Below are positions 10,092 to 19,335 of a stretch of DNA of 64,000 nt, in pieces. The position numbers and the translations under genes are program-made. The notes under the pieces were generated by a model that had not been told where the DNA came from, did not search any database, and saw only the letters and a program-made list of their open reading frames with translations. This DNA comes from Oceanicoccus sp. KOV_DT_Chl. Lineage in GTDB: Bacteria; Pseudomonadota; Gammaproteobacteria; Pseudomonadales; Dasaniaceae. Location: the NCBI RefSeq assembly GCF_900120175.1, contig NZ_FQLF01000002.1:1364001-1428000 (forward strand), given 5' to 3'. Each line of letters begins with the position of its first letter. Within the stretch, counting starts at the first letter, position 1.

Positions 10092-12235
10092 GCAGAAAAA
10101 TCCTCGCGCACACCCTTATGTCTGGACTCCATCAAGACAGCCGAGTGGATTAATTGGGGAATATCCAGAATAAAAGCAATCTCCCCGCCTCCTAATAAAC
10201 TTGAGCCACCGACACCCTTCAATGCCTGGAAAATAGGACCCAGCGGCTTTATAACCGTTTGAATTTCACCATGCAGAACATCGACAATAATAGCCGCACG
10301 ATCATTACCAAATTTAACTACGACTAATTTCTCTGGCTCTGTTTTACTCCCCGCTAACGCGAAGATTGATTTTAAACTCAGGTAAGGAACCAACTCTCCA
10401 CGTAAATTAATGCTATTCCTTCCCGCCACATGCTCAACGGAATTGAAGTCCATACATTCAAGAATAGTCGCTTGCGGAATAATAAAATCGGTACCGTAGG
10501 CCGATACGTGAAAACCATCGATGATTGCTAACGTTAGAGGTAACCGAATACGAATCATCGTCCCTTTACCCGACTCGCTTTCTATCTCTATACCGCCTTG
10601 TAACGACTCGATATTTCTCCGCACCACATCCATACCAACACCACGACCCGACAAGTCAGTGACGGAATCCGCTGTTGATAATCCGGCATGAAAAATCAGT
10701 TGATGAATGTCGTGATTAGATAATTGCTGACTCGCTTCTACAACACCATTATCAATGGCCTTTTGACGAATCCTATTGGTATCGAGCCCGCCACCATCAT
10801 CTCTTACTTCAATCACAATACTGCCCGCATCGTGGTAGGCTGAAAGCTTTAACAGCCCCTGCTCCGGTTTATTGCGCTCTTTTCTTATACTTACTGGCTC
10901 TACACCATGATCAATAGAATTTCTAACAATATGCGTAAGGGGATCGACCAACCGCTCTACCATAGATCGATCGAGCTCAGTTTCCGAACCTTCAAGTACC
11001 AGCCTAATATCTTTATCCAGCCCTGCTGCGGTATCCCGAACTACCCGTTGAAAGCGTTGGAAAGTATCACCTATCGGCACCATCCTTAAATTGAGCGCAG
11101 CATCCTGAATCTGCTCAGTAATAGACCCCATTCCGGTAACAGCTTCCTCCAGGTCATTATTAGCAACACTATCGCAAAGCAGGTCAATACGTTGACGACT
11201 TACTAACAATTCACCAATCAGATTAATTAATTGATCAACACATTCAGAATCAACTCTTATAAACCGGGTAGTACTAGTTCGCTCTTTAGTTTGCTGCTGC
11301 AGCGCCGCACTCACTACTTGTGGCGACACCTGCTGCTGGTCCATTAGCATTTCACCTAATGGTTTCTTGGCGCCACTCTCAAATAGTTGGGTAACCTGAT
11401 CGCTTACTGCATCATCCAGCTCCTTAAGTGTCAGCGCACCACTATTGACTAATATTTCTCCTAGCTTGCGCTGCCCCAAACCAGAAGACTTAATGAGTTT
11501 AATATACTCCTCAATAGCACTTTGCGGTGGTACTAGCTTGATCTCGGCGCCGTCAGCAACAAACATAAACGCATCGTTAATAGCCTCTCGACTGGCACTA
11601 CTTATCAAGCCCAACTCAAAATTAAAATATAATGTTTCGGGATCAAATTTTTCCTTGGCAGGCAAAGTATTAGTAATGGTTTCAAAATACTGAAACTCAC
11701 CCATCGTTTTTAAAAATTTTAAAATTGAAAGGGGGTCCATTCCGTTTTGCAGTACATCTCCACTCAAGCGGATAGATAAATGCCAGCAGCCTTCACTACT
11801 ATTATTTTCTTCATTATCTTCCTCGTCATCCGATGACGGCGATTCCTCTGCAAGCCACGGCCCTAACGCTTCTACCAGCTCTTGCTCAACAACTACATTT
11901 TCAGCCGAAATCTCTACACCTGCAATTACAGCAGCAACATGACTGCCAATATGATCGCCGCACTTTAATAAAATATTCAGTAAATCTTTTTCAATGTTAA
12001 AATCACCATCTCGTGCACGATCAAGGACGTTTTCTACCTTGTGAGTAAAGGCAACAATATTATCCAAACCAAACAACCCGGATGAGCCTTTAATGGTATG
12101 AGCCGCCCTGAAAATTTCATTAAGTGTTTCCGGATCGTTATCGCCATCTCCTATTCTAAGTAAGGCAGCTTCCATCTGCTCCAGTAATTCCTGAGCCTCT
12201 GCAATAAACGTATCTAGCGCCGCATCCATACTCAT
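10088..12235 (-). CDS. cheA: Chemotaxis histidine kinase CheA
   Basis: 715 aa. The Hpt domain has phospho-acceptor His46 in RAAHTIKGSSGLFG. A CheY-binding-like region (about 150-245) follows, then two tandem copies of a LGExL...L..AV motif (about 257-278 and 292-316). After these come dimerisation, HATPase (HIVRNSIDHG, DDGGG, GRGVGMDVV) and C-terminal CheW-like domains. The tandem motif is not part of E. coli CheA and resembles the GspE/MshEN N-terminal repeat. The gene overlaps the STAS gene and cheW by 4 bp each, so the three should be produced together. Confidence 0.94.
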   Translation of the reverse strand: MSMDAALDTFIAEAQELLEQMEAALLRIGDGDNDPETLNEIFRAAHTIKGSSGLFGLDNIVAFTHKVENVLDRARDGDFNIEKDLLNILLKCGDHIGSHVAAVIAGVEISAENVVVEQELVEALGPWLAEESPSSDDEEDNEENNSSEGCWHLSIRLSGDVLQNGMDPLSILKFLKTMGEFQYFETITNTLPAKEKFDPETLYFNFELGLISSASREAINDAFMFVADGAEIKLVPPQSAIEEYIKLIKSSGLGQRKLGEILVNSGALTLKELDDAVSDQVTQLFESGAKKPLGEMLMDQQQVSPQVVSAALQQQTKERTSTTRFIRVDSECVDQLINLIGELLVSRQRIDLLCDSVANNDLEEAVTGMGSITEQIQDAALNLRMVPIGDTFQRFQRVVRDTAAGLDKDIRLVLEGSETELDRSMVERLVDPLTHIVRNSIDHGVEPVSIRKERNKPEQGLLKLSAYHDAGSIVIEVRDDGGGLDTNRIRQKAIDNGVVEASQQLSNHDIHQLIFHAGLSTADSVTDLSGRGVGMDVVRRNIESLQGGIEIESESGKGTMIRIRLPLTLAIIDGFHVSAYGTDFIIPQATILECMDFNSVEHVAGRNSINLRGELVPYLSLKSIFALAGSKTEPEKLVVVKFGNDRAAIIVDVLHGEIQTVIKPLGPIFQALKGVGGSSLLGGGEIAFILDIPQLIHSAVLMESRHKGVREDFSA

Positions 12236-12513
12236 ACAGCAACGTCCTCTTGCGTTAATATTTTCTTTAAGTTTAGCAAGTTCAATACTGAGTCAGCTGA
12301 ATCACTGATTTTAGTAAGCTTTATTGATTTTTCTTCAGCGACAGCGTGGGCGAACAACACTAACAATTGTGCGCCAGAAGTATCAATTTCAACTATACCT
12401 GATAAGTCTAATTTAAGATCTGCAGCACACCATTCTGGCTTAGCAAACAGTTTGGAAAAATCCTCTTTAGCAGTATAAATTGTCATCTCCCCACTAAAGA
12501 TAAGGTATAGCAA
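12232..12513 (-). CDS. STAS-domain protein (anti-sigma-factor-antagonist type)
   Basis: 93 aa, a single STAS domain: the FSGEMTIYTAKEDF strand-helix, then LDLSGIVEIDTSGAQLLVLF, where Ser/Thr phosphorylation usually occurs. Probably a cytoplasmic adaptor or switch protein. It sits between cheY and cheA and overlaps cheA by ATGA. Start is uncertain: the listed start is a TTG preceded by AGGTGG, while an internal ATG at 12486 would cut into the first strand. This gene is extra compared with P. aeruginosa che2. Confidence 0.85.
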   Translation of the reverse strand: MLYLIFSGEMTIYTAKEDFSKLFAKPEWCAADLKLDLSGIVEIDTSGAQLLVLFAHAVAEEKSIKLTKISDSADSVLNLLNLKKILTQEDVAV

Positions 12514-12551
12514 CCACCTGATTTTTTCGCCTTAATTTCCATGAGTAATAC

Positions 12552-12914
12552 TCATATAAGCATCGATACGGCTTTTAGCATTTGCTCAGGCTGGAACGGC
12601 TTAACAATCCAGGCTTTAGCTCCAGCGGCCTGACCTTGCTTTTTCTTTTCGTCCGCACCTTCTGTAGTGAGCATAATGATCGGGGTAAATTTATACTCAG
12701 CTAACTTTTTAACTTCTGTCACCATGGTAATGCCATCCATGTTCGGCATATTGACATCCGATATTATTAAATGAACTTTTGTGCCATTCAGTTTTGACAG
12801 TGCGTCTTTACCATCACATGCTTCAATTACGGTATAGCCCGCCCCCTTTAACGCAATTCCCACCACCTGCCTGACACTGGCCGAATCATCTACTACAAGA
12901 ATTGTTTTTGACAT
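12552..12914 (-). CDS. cheY: Chemotaxis response regulator CheY
   Basis: 120-aa single receiver domain with the full acidic pocket: Asp9-Asp10, phospho-acceptor Asp53 in ISDVNMPNMDG, Thr in MLTTEG, Lys105 in IVKPF. There is no output domain. Located between the first receptor gene and the STAS gene, it is the diffusible output or phosphate sink of this pathway. Confidence 0.94.
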   Translation of the reverse strand: MSKTILVVDDSASVRQVVGIALKGAGYTVIEACDGKDALSKLNGTKVHLIISDVNMPNMDGITMVTEVKKLAEYKFTPIIMLTTEGADEKKKQGQAAGAKAWIVKPFQPEQMLKAVSMLI

Positions 12915-12932
12915 AAATACTTTTTTCCTTTT

Positions 12933-14120
12933 TTAAAAAAATGTAACTTCTGACTCATCCGGAACGCCGGCACTTTCCCCTTGAGTATGCACGTCCACCT
13001 GCTCTAATGTCGTGAATGTTGCCTGCAACTTTTGCAGCCATTCATTAATATCAATATCGGGGACTACTTCTCCACTCCCTGCAGCCGCCTTGTGCTCTTT
13101 CATCAATGCCTCAAGCATATTCATGTCATTAACTACATGTTCTAGAATCTGCCTTACTCGATCCTGAAACTGCAGGGACACTAATACTTGCTCAACATCT
13201 TTTTGAACCCGACTACTTTCGCTGATCATGGTTGCGGAGGATTCTGTCATGCTATTACCAAAACTATTAAAATTCTCTAATACTCCGCGAATAGTTTCCT
13301 GCGACTGCTCCAGCGTCTCTTCTCCTTGCTTGGAAAATTGATCAGTGCTTTTTTGTGCAGCCTGTAGCAAGGCGTTCACCTCATCAATTCTTTCCGTTAT
13401 TCTTGCTCCCGTTTCCCCAGAGCGTGTTGAAAGCGTCCGCACCTCATCTGCGACCACTGCAAACCCTCGACCATACTCACCGGCACGCGCCGCCTCTATC
13501 GCTGCATTAAGTGCTAGTAAATTCGTTTGCGATGCAATGCCTGCAACTTCGTCACTCATTTCTTTCAGATCATCAGTAATAGCAGAGAGCCTACCAATAT
13601 CCTCAACCAGATTTTTTTGCGCCGCAATCGAATCGCGAAGTAATTCTATTAACTGCGACAACTCTTTTTCAGAATGTGCAATTATAGAAACCAGACTACC
13701 TTCAGCAATACTGTCACTGGTAGATTCCCGGGTCGTGGCTATGGCGATTTGTAGACGCTCGTAAATATCAGCAAAGGTTCTGGTAAGATCGTTAATGGCT
13801 TCTTCTGCCTGAGTTTGCGCCAAATTAGTTTGTCGAACCCATGCAGGTAACACTTCAATACAAAGATCACGATAAGCTCCCTGCTTTAATAACTTTTGCT
13901 GTGCATTAAGCTCTTGCTCTGCTTTGCTTTTAGCAGCCACCGCTTGATCAACAGAAAATTGCAAGCGCCGAATATTCAAAAAACTATAGACAAACGCCAG
14001 CAAAGCTATGATCACACTTGTGATAGCTAACATTAATGACGCCTCACCATAGGCCAATGCACAAACTACAATGACAGGGATGCTGCTGCTAACAACAAGA
14101 AGTTGTAGTCCTTTCTTCAT
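12933..14120 (-). CDS. Methyl-accepting chemotaxis protein lacking a periplasmic sensor
   Basis: 395 aa. Two closely spaced N-terminal membrane helices (about 5-25 and 28-50) with almost no periplasmic loop. A coiled region follows, then a receptor signalling hairpin ([32 protein letters not shown]). The tail has no obvious CheR-binding pentapeptide. First gene of the che operon, in the position of cttP/mcpA of P. aeruginosa che2. With no sensor domain it probably reads a membrane or cytoplasmic cue or a partner protein. Confidence 0.9.
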   Translation of the reverse strand: MKKGLQLLVVSSSIPVIVVCALAYGEASLMLAITSVIIALLAFVYSFLNIRRLQFSVDQAVAAKSKAEQELNAQQKLLKQGAYRDLCIEVLPAWVRQTNLAQTQAEEAINDLTRTFADIYERLQIAIATTRESTSDSIAEGSLVSIIAHSEKELSQLIELLRDSIAAQKNLVEDIGRLSAITDDLKEMSDEVAGIASQTNLLALNAAIEAARAGEYGRGFAVVADEVRTLSTRSGETGARITERIDEVNALLQAAQKSTDQFSKQGEETLEQSQETIRGVLENFNSFGNSMTESSATMISESSRVQKDVEQVLVSLQFQDRVRQILEHVVNDMNMLEALMKEHKAAAGSGEVVPDIDINEWLQKLQATFTTLEQVDVHTQGESAGVPDESEVTFF

Positions 14121-14702
14121 AACGATTAAAGCCGGCTTTTTTACGAGATGGATAAAGACTTCTTTTTCTAGCGTAGTTCATTAAAACTAGAAAGCCACAA
14201 GAGCCAACGATTAAGCTAATACCAACCAAGCATTTATTGTTTCATTGTGCTGGTAGCTTATATTTTGATAGTAGTCGAAATAAATTTATTGCGTTATAAG
14301 CAATTCTACTTAGGCTGCACAACTAATATAACTTCTACCTATATCGCAAATAATTATATTTAATTATTTTTTTATTATGATTTATTTCAATAAATTATAG
14401 CCCTATGCGCGATAGAGCATTTCTTTTGTCATTAATAGAGCCCCACTTCTATATTGTAGCCGAGCGATTAACTACGTTACTGATAGGCGCCACAAACTCA
14501 TCCAACCTTTACCCATACCGCGCAGTTAGTGATCACGCTCTTGTCAGACAGACTATTTAACTGACAATACTCATTCGCACTCAGCTTATCGATCACTACA
14601 CCTACTCGTGCTAGTATCCACCCGCTTTTGACAGACCAACTCAATGCTCGCCCAATGGTTACCCGCACTATTAACCCCAACTTAATTAATTAATGATTAA
14701 AG
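14121..14702. other. 582-bp AT-rich divergent gap upstream of the che operon
   Basis: No convincing gene; a 60-codon frame at 14498-14680 (-) has no family features. The half nearest the che operon carries an interrupted inverted repeat, TTTCTAG at 14165-14171 and CTAGAAA at 14187-14193. Very AT-rich DNA lies at 14340-14400. The promoters of both flanking genes should be here, but no strong -35/-10 pair was found. Confidence 0.4.
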
Positions 14703-16335
14703 ATGTTACGACTCAACGAAATTAAATTACCTCTCGATCATCACGACAACGATCTTATTGCCGCGATTTTGCTAAGACTGGGCATCCACCGCGATGAATT
14801 ACTGGGTTATACCGTATTTAAACGTAGCTACGATGCGCGTAAAAAAACCAACATCTTACTGATCTATCAAATTGACGTGACTGTTGAAGACTCCCTACAA
14901 GCAAAAATTCTCGATCGCTTTACCGGAAAATCACTGGTGACACCCACACCGGACACCCAATATAGATTAGTTGCGCAAGCTGAGGCCGCCTTTCCTGCCA
15001 GCCACCAACAGCGCCCTATTGTCATTGGTTTTGGCCCCTGCGGCATTATGGCAGCATTGCTACTAGCAGAAATGGGCCTCAAGCCGATTGTGCTGGAGCG
15101 CGGTCAGGATGTTCGTCAGCGCACCAAAGCGACTTGGGGTTTATGGCGTGAACGCAAACTCAACCCGGAATCCAATGTGCAATATGGCGAGGGAGGGGCT
15201 GGCACTTTTTCCGACGGCAAACTCTACAGCCAAGTAAAAGACAAGCGACACTTAGGCCGGAAGGTGTTGGAAGAATTTGTGGCCGCCGGCGCCCCCGAAG
15301 AAATCCTGTTTGTGAGCAAGCCGCATATTGGCACCTTCAAACTGGTAAAAATGGTGGAGAACATTCGTGCCCGCATCACAGCCCTGGGGGGCGAAGTCCG
15401 CTTCGAACAAAAAGTTGAGCGCATTCATCGTCAGGCACTGGCCAACAACCAAGGACAGGTTACCGGACTAACCCTGAGCAACGGCGAAACATTGCAGAGC
15501 CGCCATATCATTCTGGCTATTGGCCATAGCGCCCGCGATAGCTTTGAGATGCTATTAGCAGAAGGGGTCTATATAGAACCCAAACCCTTTTCCATCGGAT
15601 TCCGTATTGAACACCCACAATCGGTGATTGACCGCGCGCGCTTTGGTGATAATGCCGGCCACCCGATACTAGGAGCCGCCGATTACAAGCTGGTCCATCA
15701 CTGTAAAAATGGCCGCAGTGTCTACAGTTTTTGTATGTGTCCCGGAGGCACGGTTGTGGCCGCCACCTCTGAGGAAGGAGCAGTGGTCACCAATGGCATG
15801 TCACAGTATTCACGTAATGAACGTAATGCTAACGCCGCTATCGTAGTTGGCATTGACCCTGAGCGGGATTACCCCGGCCACATACTGGCTGGCATTGATT
15901 TACAACGACAGCTGGAAAAATTGGCTTTTGAGTTGGGCGGCAAAGATTACAATGCCCCGCCCAGTTAGTCGGTGACTTTTTAAAAGACCAACCCTCTTCA
16001 ATATTAGGCTCGGTAATACCTCTTATAAACCCGGCGTCACCCTCGGCGATTTATCCCAGGCGATACCGGACTTTGCTGTGGCGGCCATTCGCGAAGCTAT
16101 CCCCGCCTTTGATAAACAAATTAAAGGGTTTGCTATGCACGATGCGATCCTTACCGGAGTAGAAACACGCACCTCCTCACCCATCTGCATTAAACGTGAC
16201 AAGGATTATCAAAGCATCAATAGCCATGGTCTCTATCCCGCGGGAGAAGGTGCGGGCTATGCAGGCGGTATTTTTTCTGCAGGCATTGATGGCATTAAAG
16301 TAGCAGAAGCGGTAGCGCTAGATTTATTACCATAA
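14703..16335 (+). pseudogene. NAD(P)/FAD-dependent oxidoreductase, frame-disrupted
   Basis: Homologue of the ~540-aa FAD-dependent dehydrogenase family. The first 421 codons give the N-terminal alpha/beta domain, the dinucleotide loop VIGFGPCGIMAALLLAE (about 102-118) and the glycine-rich QYGEGGAGTFSDGKLY segment. The frame then stops at 15966. The missing C-terminal part (LGSVIPSYKPGVTLGDLS; GVETRTSSPICI; YPAGEGAGYAGGI) is present to 16335 in other frames. One base lost in the C run at 15957-15960 and one in CC at 16019-16020 would explain both shifts, and restoring them gives 544 aa. As written the gene is broken; sequencing indels are a likely cause. Exact substrate unknown. Confidence 0.82.
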
Positions 16336-16421
16336 TTTATACCTTATCCATTTTATTTGCGCTTAATACCCGCTACTCTTGCCGCTAGCCCTTCGAACAC
16401 TAACGGACGCTCCTAGGTGCA

Positions 16422-17333
16422 ATGATTGTTTTCAGAATGATAATAAGCGCATTAAGAAAAACTCTTCTACAATGGCTCAGCGTAGTCTTTTGCCTGTTAG
16501 CATCCAAAGTCGCCGCAGGTACTAACGTACAATCAATCGTCACCCTGCCGCCCCAGTCGGGCCAGGAAACCAGCCACCACTATTTCACCCAACTGCTTGA
16601 GCTTGCGCTACTAGAAACCCGCGCAAAATTTGGTGAAGCCAATATTGTCTATTCTCGCCCCTACAATCAGGCAGGCGGGATGCTGGAGCTAATGCGCGAC
16701 GGCAGCAAATTGGACGTGCTGTGGTCCGGGTCTTCCGCTAGCAGAGAGGAACACTTGCTAGCGGTTAAAATCCCGCTAATGAAAGGATTACTGGGCTATC
16801 GCATGCCGATTATTCGCCAACAGGATGTTGAAAAATTTTCCGCCATTAAATCCATTGCCCAGCTAAAAAAGTTTACCGCGTGCCAAGGCAGGTACTGGCC
16901 AGATAGCGATATATTAGAAAGTAATGGCCTCACCGTTAAACGGTTCGACGAAAATGAGGATATGTTCGTCGCACTCAGTCAGGGCAATTGCGATTACATT
17001 TCTCTGGCAGTATTTGAAGGCCAGGCTGAGCTGGATGCTAGAAAAATTCGCCATACGTCACTCATCTATTATCAGGATCTAATTATTTACTACCCCTTCC
17101 CCATGTATTTTTTTGTGCAGCGAGGCCAACCTGAACTACACAATCGCATTCAATCAGGACTGGAAAAAATTATTAGCAGTGGCCAACTGAATGAATTAAT
17201 GCTTAAACATGCCGCTACTAATTTCGTCTTCCCTCTAGACCTTTGGATAAATAAATCCACCATTATTTTAAAACACAACTCACTAGCACTAGACCCCAAA
17301 GAGCTTCCACCTAAACTATGGATTCTCCCCTAA
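16422..17333 (+). CDS. Periplasmic solute-binding-like protein
   Basis: 303 aa with an N-terminal signal peptide (about 1-30, ending near VAAG). The body is like bacterial extracellular solute-binding family 3-type folds lacking clear ligand signatures: MLELMRDGSKLDVLWSGSS, then YRMPIIRQQDVEKF, and PFPMYFFVQRGQPEL near residue 225. No permease or ATPase lies next to it, so a free-standing sensing or binding role is possible. AGG five bases before the ATG supports the start. Confidence 0.7.
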   Translation: MIVFRMIISALRKTLLQWLSVVFCLLASKVAAGTNVQSIVTLPPQSGQETSHHYFTQLLELALLETRAKFGEANIVYSRPYNQAGGMLELMRDGSKLDVLWSGSSASREEHLLAVKIPLMKGLLGYRMPIIRQQDVEKFSAIKSIAQLKKFTACQGRYWPDSDILESNGLTVKRFDENEDMFVALSQGNCDYISLAVFEGQAELDARKIRHTSLIYYQDLIIYYPFPMYFFVQRGQPELHNRIQSGLEKIISSGQLNELMLKHAATNFVFPLDLWINKSTIILKHNSLALDPKELPPKLWILP

Positions 17334-17525
17334 TCCTATTATTTCTCGCCAACCAATAGTCAACTAACTCCGCACAACCTTATCGCAATCCCGGATTGAC
17401 TGAATTTTTTATTGCGCACTAATGTTTAGCCGCAACTTTTTTGTAATGATTTATCAAGCCATTGGTCGATCCATCATGACGAGTCGTGTTTTCACTACAG
17501 ATAACATCTTCCAATAAGCTATTGG

Positions 17526-19076
17526 CTAATTGCTTACCCAGCTCAACCCCCATTGATCGAAAGAATAAATTTTCCAAACAATTCCCTGCACAAAAATCTT
17601 ATGCTCATACAATGCAATCAATGCACCTAGATGGTAAGCATCTAATTGATCCAACAGTAGACTATTACTGCTGCGATTACCGGCATGAACCTTATGCGGC
17701 ACTAAACGCTCAATCTTTTCCTGAGCGATACCGTTATCCATTAATTGTTTACGCACTGCCGTTGCTGAAACCCCATCCATCAGCGCCTGTGTTTGCGCAA
17801 AAAAATTAGCCAATAAATGTTTATGGTGCAACGGCTCATCGCAACAACCTTTAGCAGAAGCAATAAAATCACAGGCAATCTGGTGAGTACCTTGATGCAA
17901 CAACTGATAAAATGCATGCTGGCCATTTATGCCCGTTTGCCCCCATAGAACAGGACAGGTTGTATATGGCAAAGAATCTCCCTGCCAATCCACTGACTTA
18001 CCATTGCTTTCCATTTCTGCTTGCTGCAAATACGCGGGCAAACTATGCAAGTTTTGGTCATAGGGTAAGATAGCAAGTGTATTTATTTTTAAAAAAGTAC
18101 TATTCCATATACCCACTAAGGCCATCATTACCGGCAAATTATCTGCCAGTTCTGCCGTGCAAAAATGTTCATCCATTGCTTTGGCACCGGCTAATAAATC
18201 TGAGAAGGCTTCAAATCCTAAACCGATAGCGATGGGCAAGCCTATTGCCGACCACAATGAAAATCGACCACCAACCCAGTCCCATATTTTGAAACAATTC
18301 TGCTCTGCAATACCAAATGCCTGTGCCTTATCCACTGCCGCAGTGACAGCCACGAAATGCCGCGACACGGCTTCTAATGGTGCTTGCTGCTGCAACCACT
18401 GTTTTGCTGATGCCGCGTTTAAAAGTGTTTCGCTAGTCGTAAACGTTTTAGAAGAAACTATAAATAAGGTTGTCTCCGGCTTAAGCTTTGCCAGCAATCC
18501 AACCAGCGGCACAGCATCTACACTGGAAATATAGTGCAACTCTACTGGCTGCTCTGCTTGCACCGATCCCGCCAGAGCATCTGTCACCATCGAGGGACCC
18601 AAGTGCGAGCCACCCACGCCTAAACACACCACATCAGTGATCGCCGAATCGCTATAACCGGTGAACAGACCCTGCCGAACTTGTTGCGAAAAATTTTTAA
18701 TACGCTCAAGTTCCTGAGCAATAGCTTGCTGACGCTGGCCCTGCATGCTGTTTGCCTGATCTATAGTGCCCCCAGAGTTTCGCAATGCAGTGTGCAATAC
18801 CTCTCTGCCTTCAGTGTGATTTATCGCTTCTCCGGCAAACATGGCCGACCGCCACGACTCAACATGACTTTCCTGAGCCAGCTGCAATAGACTCGCTTTT
18901 ACTGAATCAGTGATCCGGTTTTTTGAATAATCAAATAAAATACCACAACTAGTTAACGAGTATTTATCAAAACGCTGGCCGTCCTCACTAAACAGTCGTT
19001 TAATTTCCAACCCAGCTGTCGACGCTGCTAACTGCGACAATTTTTTCCAACTAGCCAAATGCGTATGACCCGCCAT
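17526..19076 (-). CDS. pgi: Glucose-6-phosphate isomerase
   Basis: Interconverts fructose-6-phosphate and glucose-6-phosphate. From the ATG at 19076 the product is 516 aa, somewhat shorter than E. coli Pgi (549). Motifs are GVGGSHLGPSMV, the phosphate loop SSKTFTTSETL, the IWDWVGGRFSLWSAIG signature, and QQAEMESNGKS with the catalytic Glu. The open frame extends to 19211 but this start has GAGG 7 bases upstream and matches the family N-terminus. A NagR-type operator overlies a good promoter 77-105 bp upstream, so the gene belongs to the GlcNAc regulon by inference. Confidence 0.95.
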   Translation of the reverse strand: MAGHTHLASWKKLSQLAASTAGLEIKRLFSEDGQRFDKYSLTSCGILFDYSKNRITDSVKASLLQLAQESHVESWRSAMFAGEAINHTEGREVLHTALRNSGGTIDQANSMQGQRQQAIAQELERIKNFSQQVRQGLFTGYSDSAITDVVCLGVGGSHLGPSMVTDALAGSVQAEQPVELHYISSVDAVPLVGLLAKLKPETTLFIVSSKTFTTSETLLNAASAKQWLQQQAPLEAVSRHFVAVTAAVDKAQAFGIAEQNCFKIWDWVGGRFSLWSAIGLPIAIGLGFEAFSDLLAGAKAMDEHFCTAELADNLPVMMALVGIWNSTFLKINTLAILPYDQNLHSLPAYLQQAEMESNGKSVDWQGDSLPYTTCPVLWGQTGINGQHAFYQLLHQGTHQIACDFIASAKGCCDEPLHHKHLLANFFAQTQALMDGVSATAVRKQLMDNGIAQEKIERLVPHKVHAGNRSSNSLLLDQLDAYHLGALIALYEHKIFVQGIVWKIYSFDQWGLSWVSN

Positions 19077-19152
19077 AAAAACCTCAAATTTATTCAGTAA
19101 AACATCGAAGCCCATACCTGCCAAAGACTTGCAATCATCAAGAAGGAATCGC

Positions 19153-19181
19153 ATACTAAGCACAAATGACAGCGCTGTCAA
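19153..19181 (-). promoter_or_regulatory. pgi promoter
   Basis: Reading leftward: TTGACA (19181-19176), 17-base spacer, TAGTAT (19158-19153), about 77 bp before the pgi ATG. The -35 and part of the spacer are covered by the NagR-type palindrome at 19167-19180. Confidence 0.65.
19167..19180. promoter_or_regulatory. NagR-type operator, pgi copy
   Basis: Perfect 14-bp palindrome TGACAGCGCTGTCA with the CG centre usual for LacI-family operators. It overlaps the -35 of the leftward pgi promoter and lies 155 bp before nagR, so it faces pgi rather than nagR. Confidence 0.75.
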
Positions 19182-19335
19182 TTTCAAGCTATAAACACCG
19201 GATACACACAAGGGATACTAATAAATCCCCGAAAACGGTATAGTCTGCGAGTTTTTAGGGCTGCGTGCGCCCTTTCGGCAATACCGCAGTCACTATTTGT
19301 AATAGCAAAGCAATAACATAAGGTAATAGATTCAA

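Noticed and set aside
14498-14680. 60-codon leftward frame in the gap before the oxidoreductase gene
   Set aside because: No ribosome binding site, no recognisable features, ends in the upstream region of a divergent gene.
17486-17809. 107-codon rightward frame overlapping the pgi 3' end
   Set aside because: Almost all of it lies inside the well-supported leftward pgi and it has no family features.
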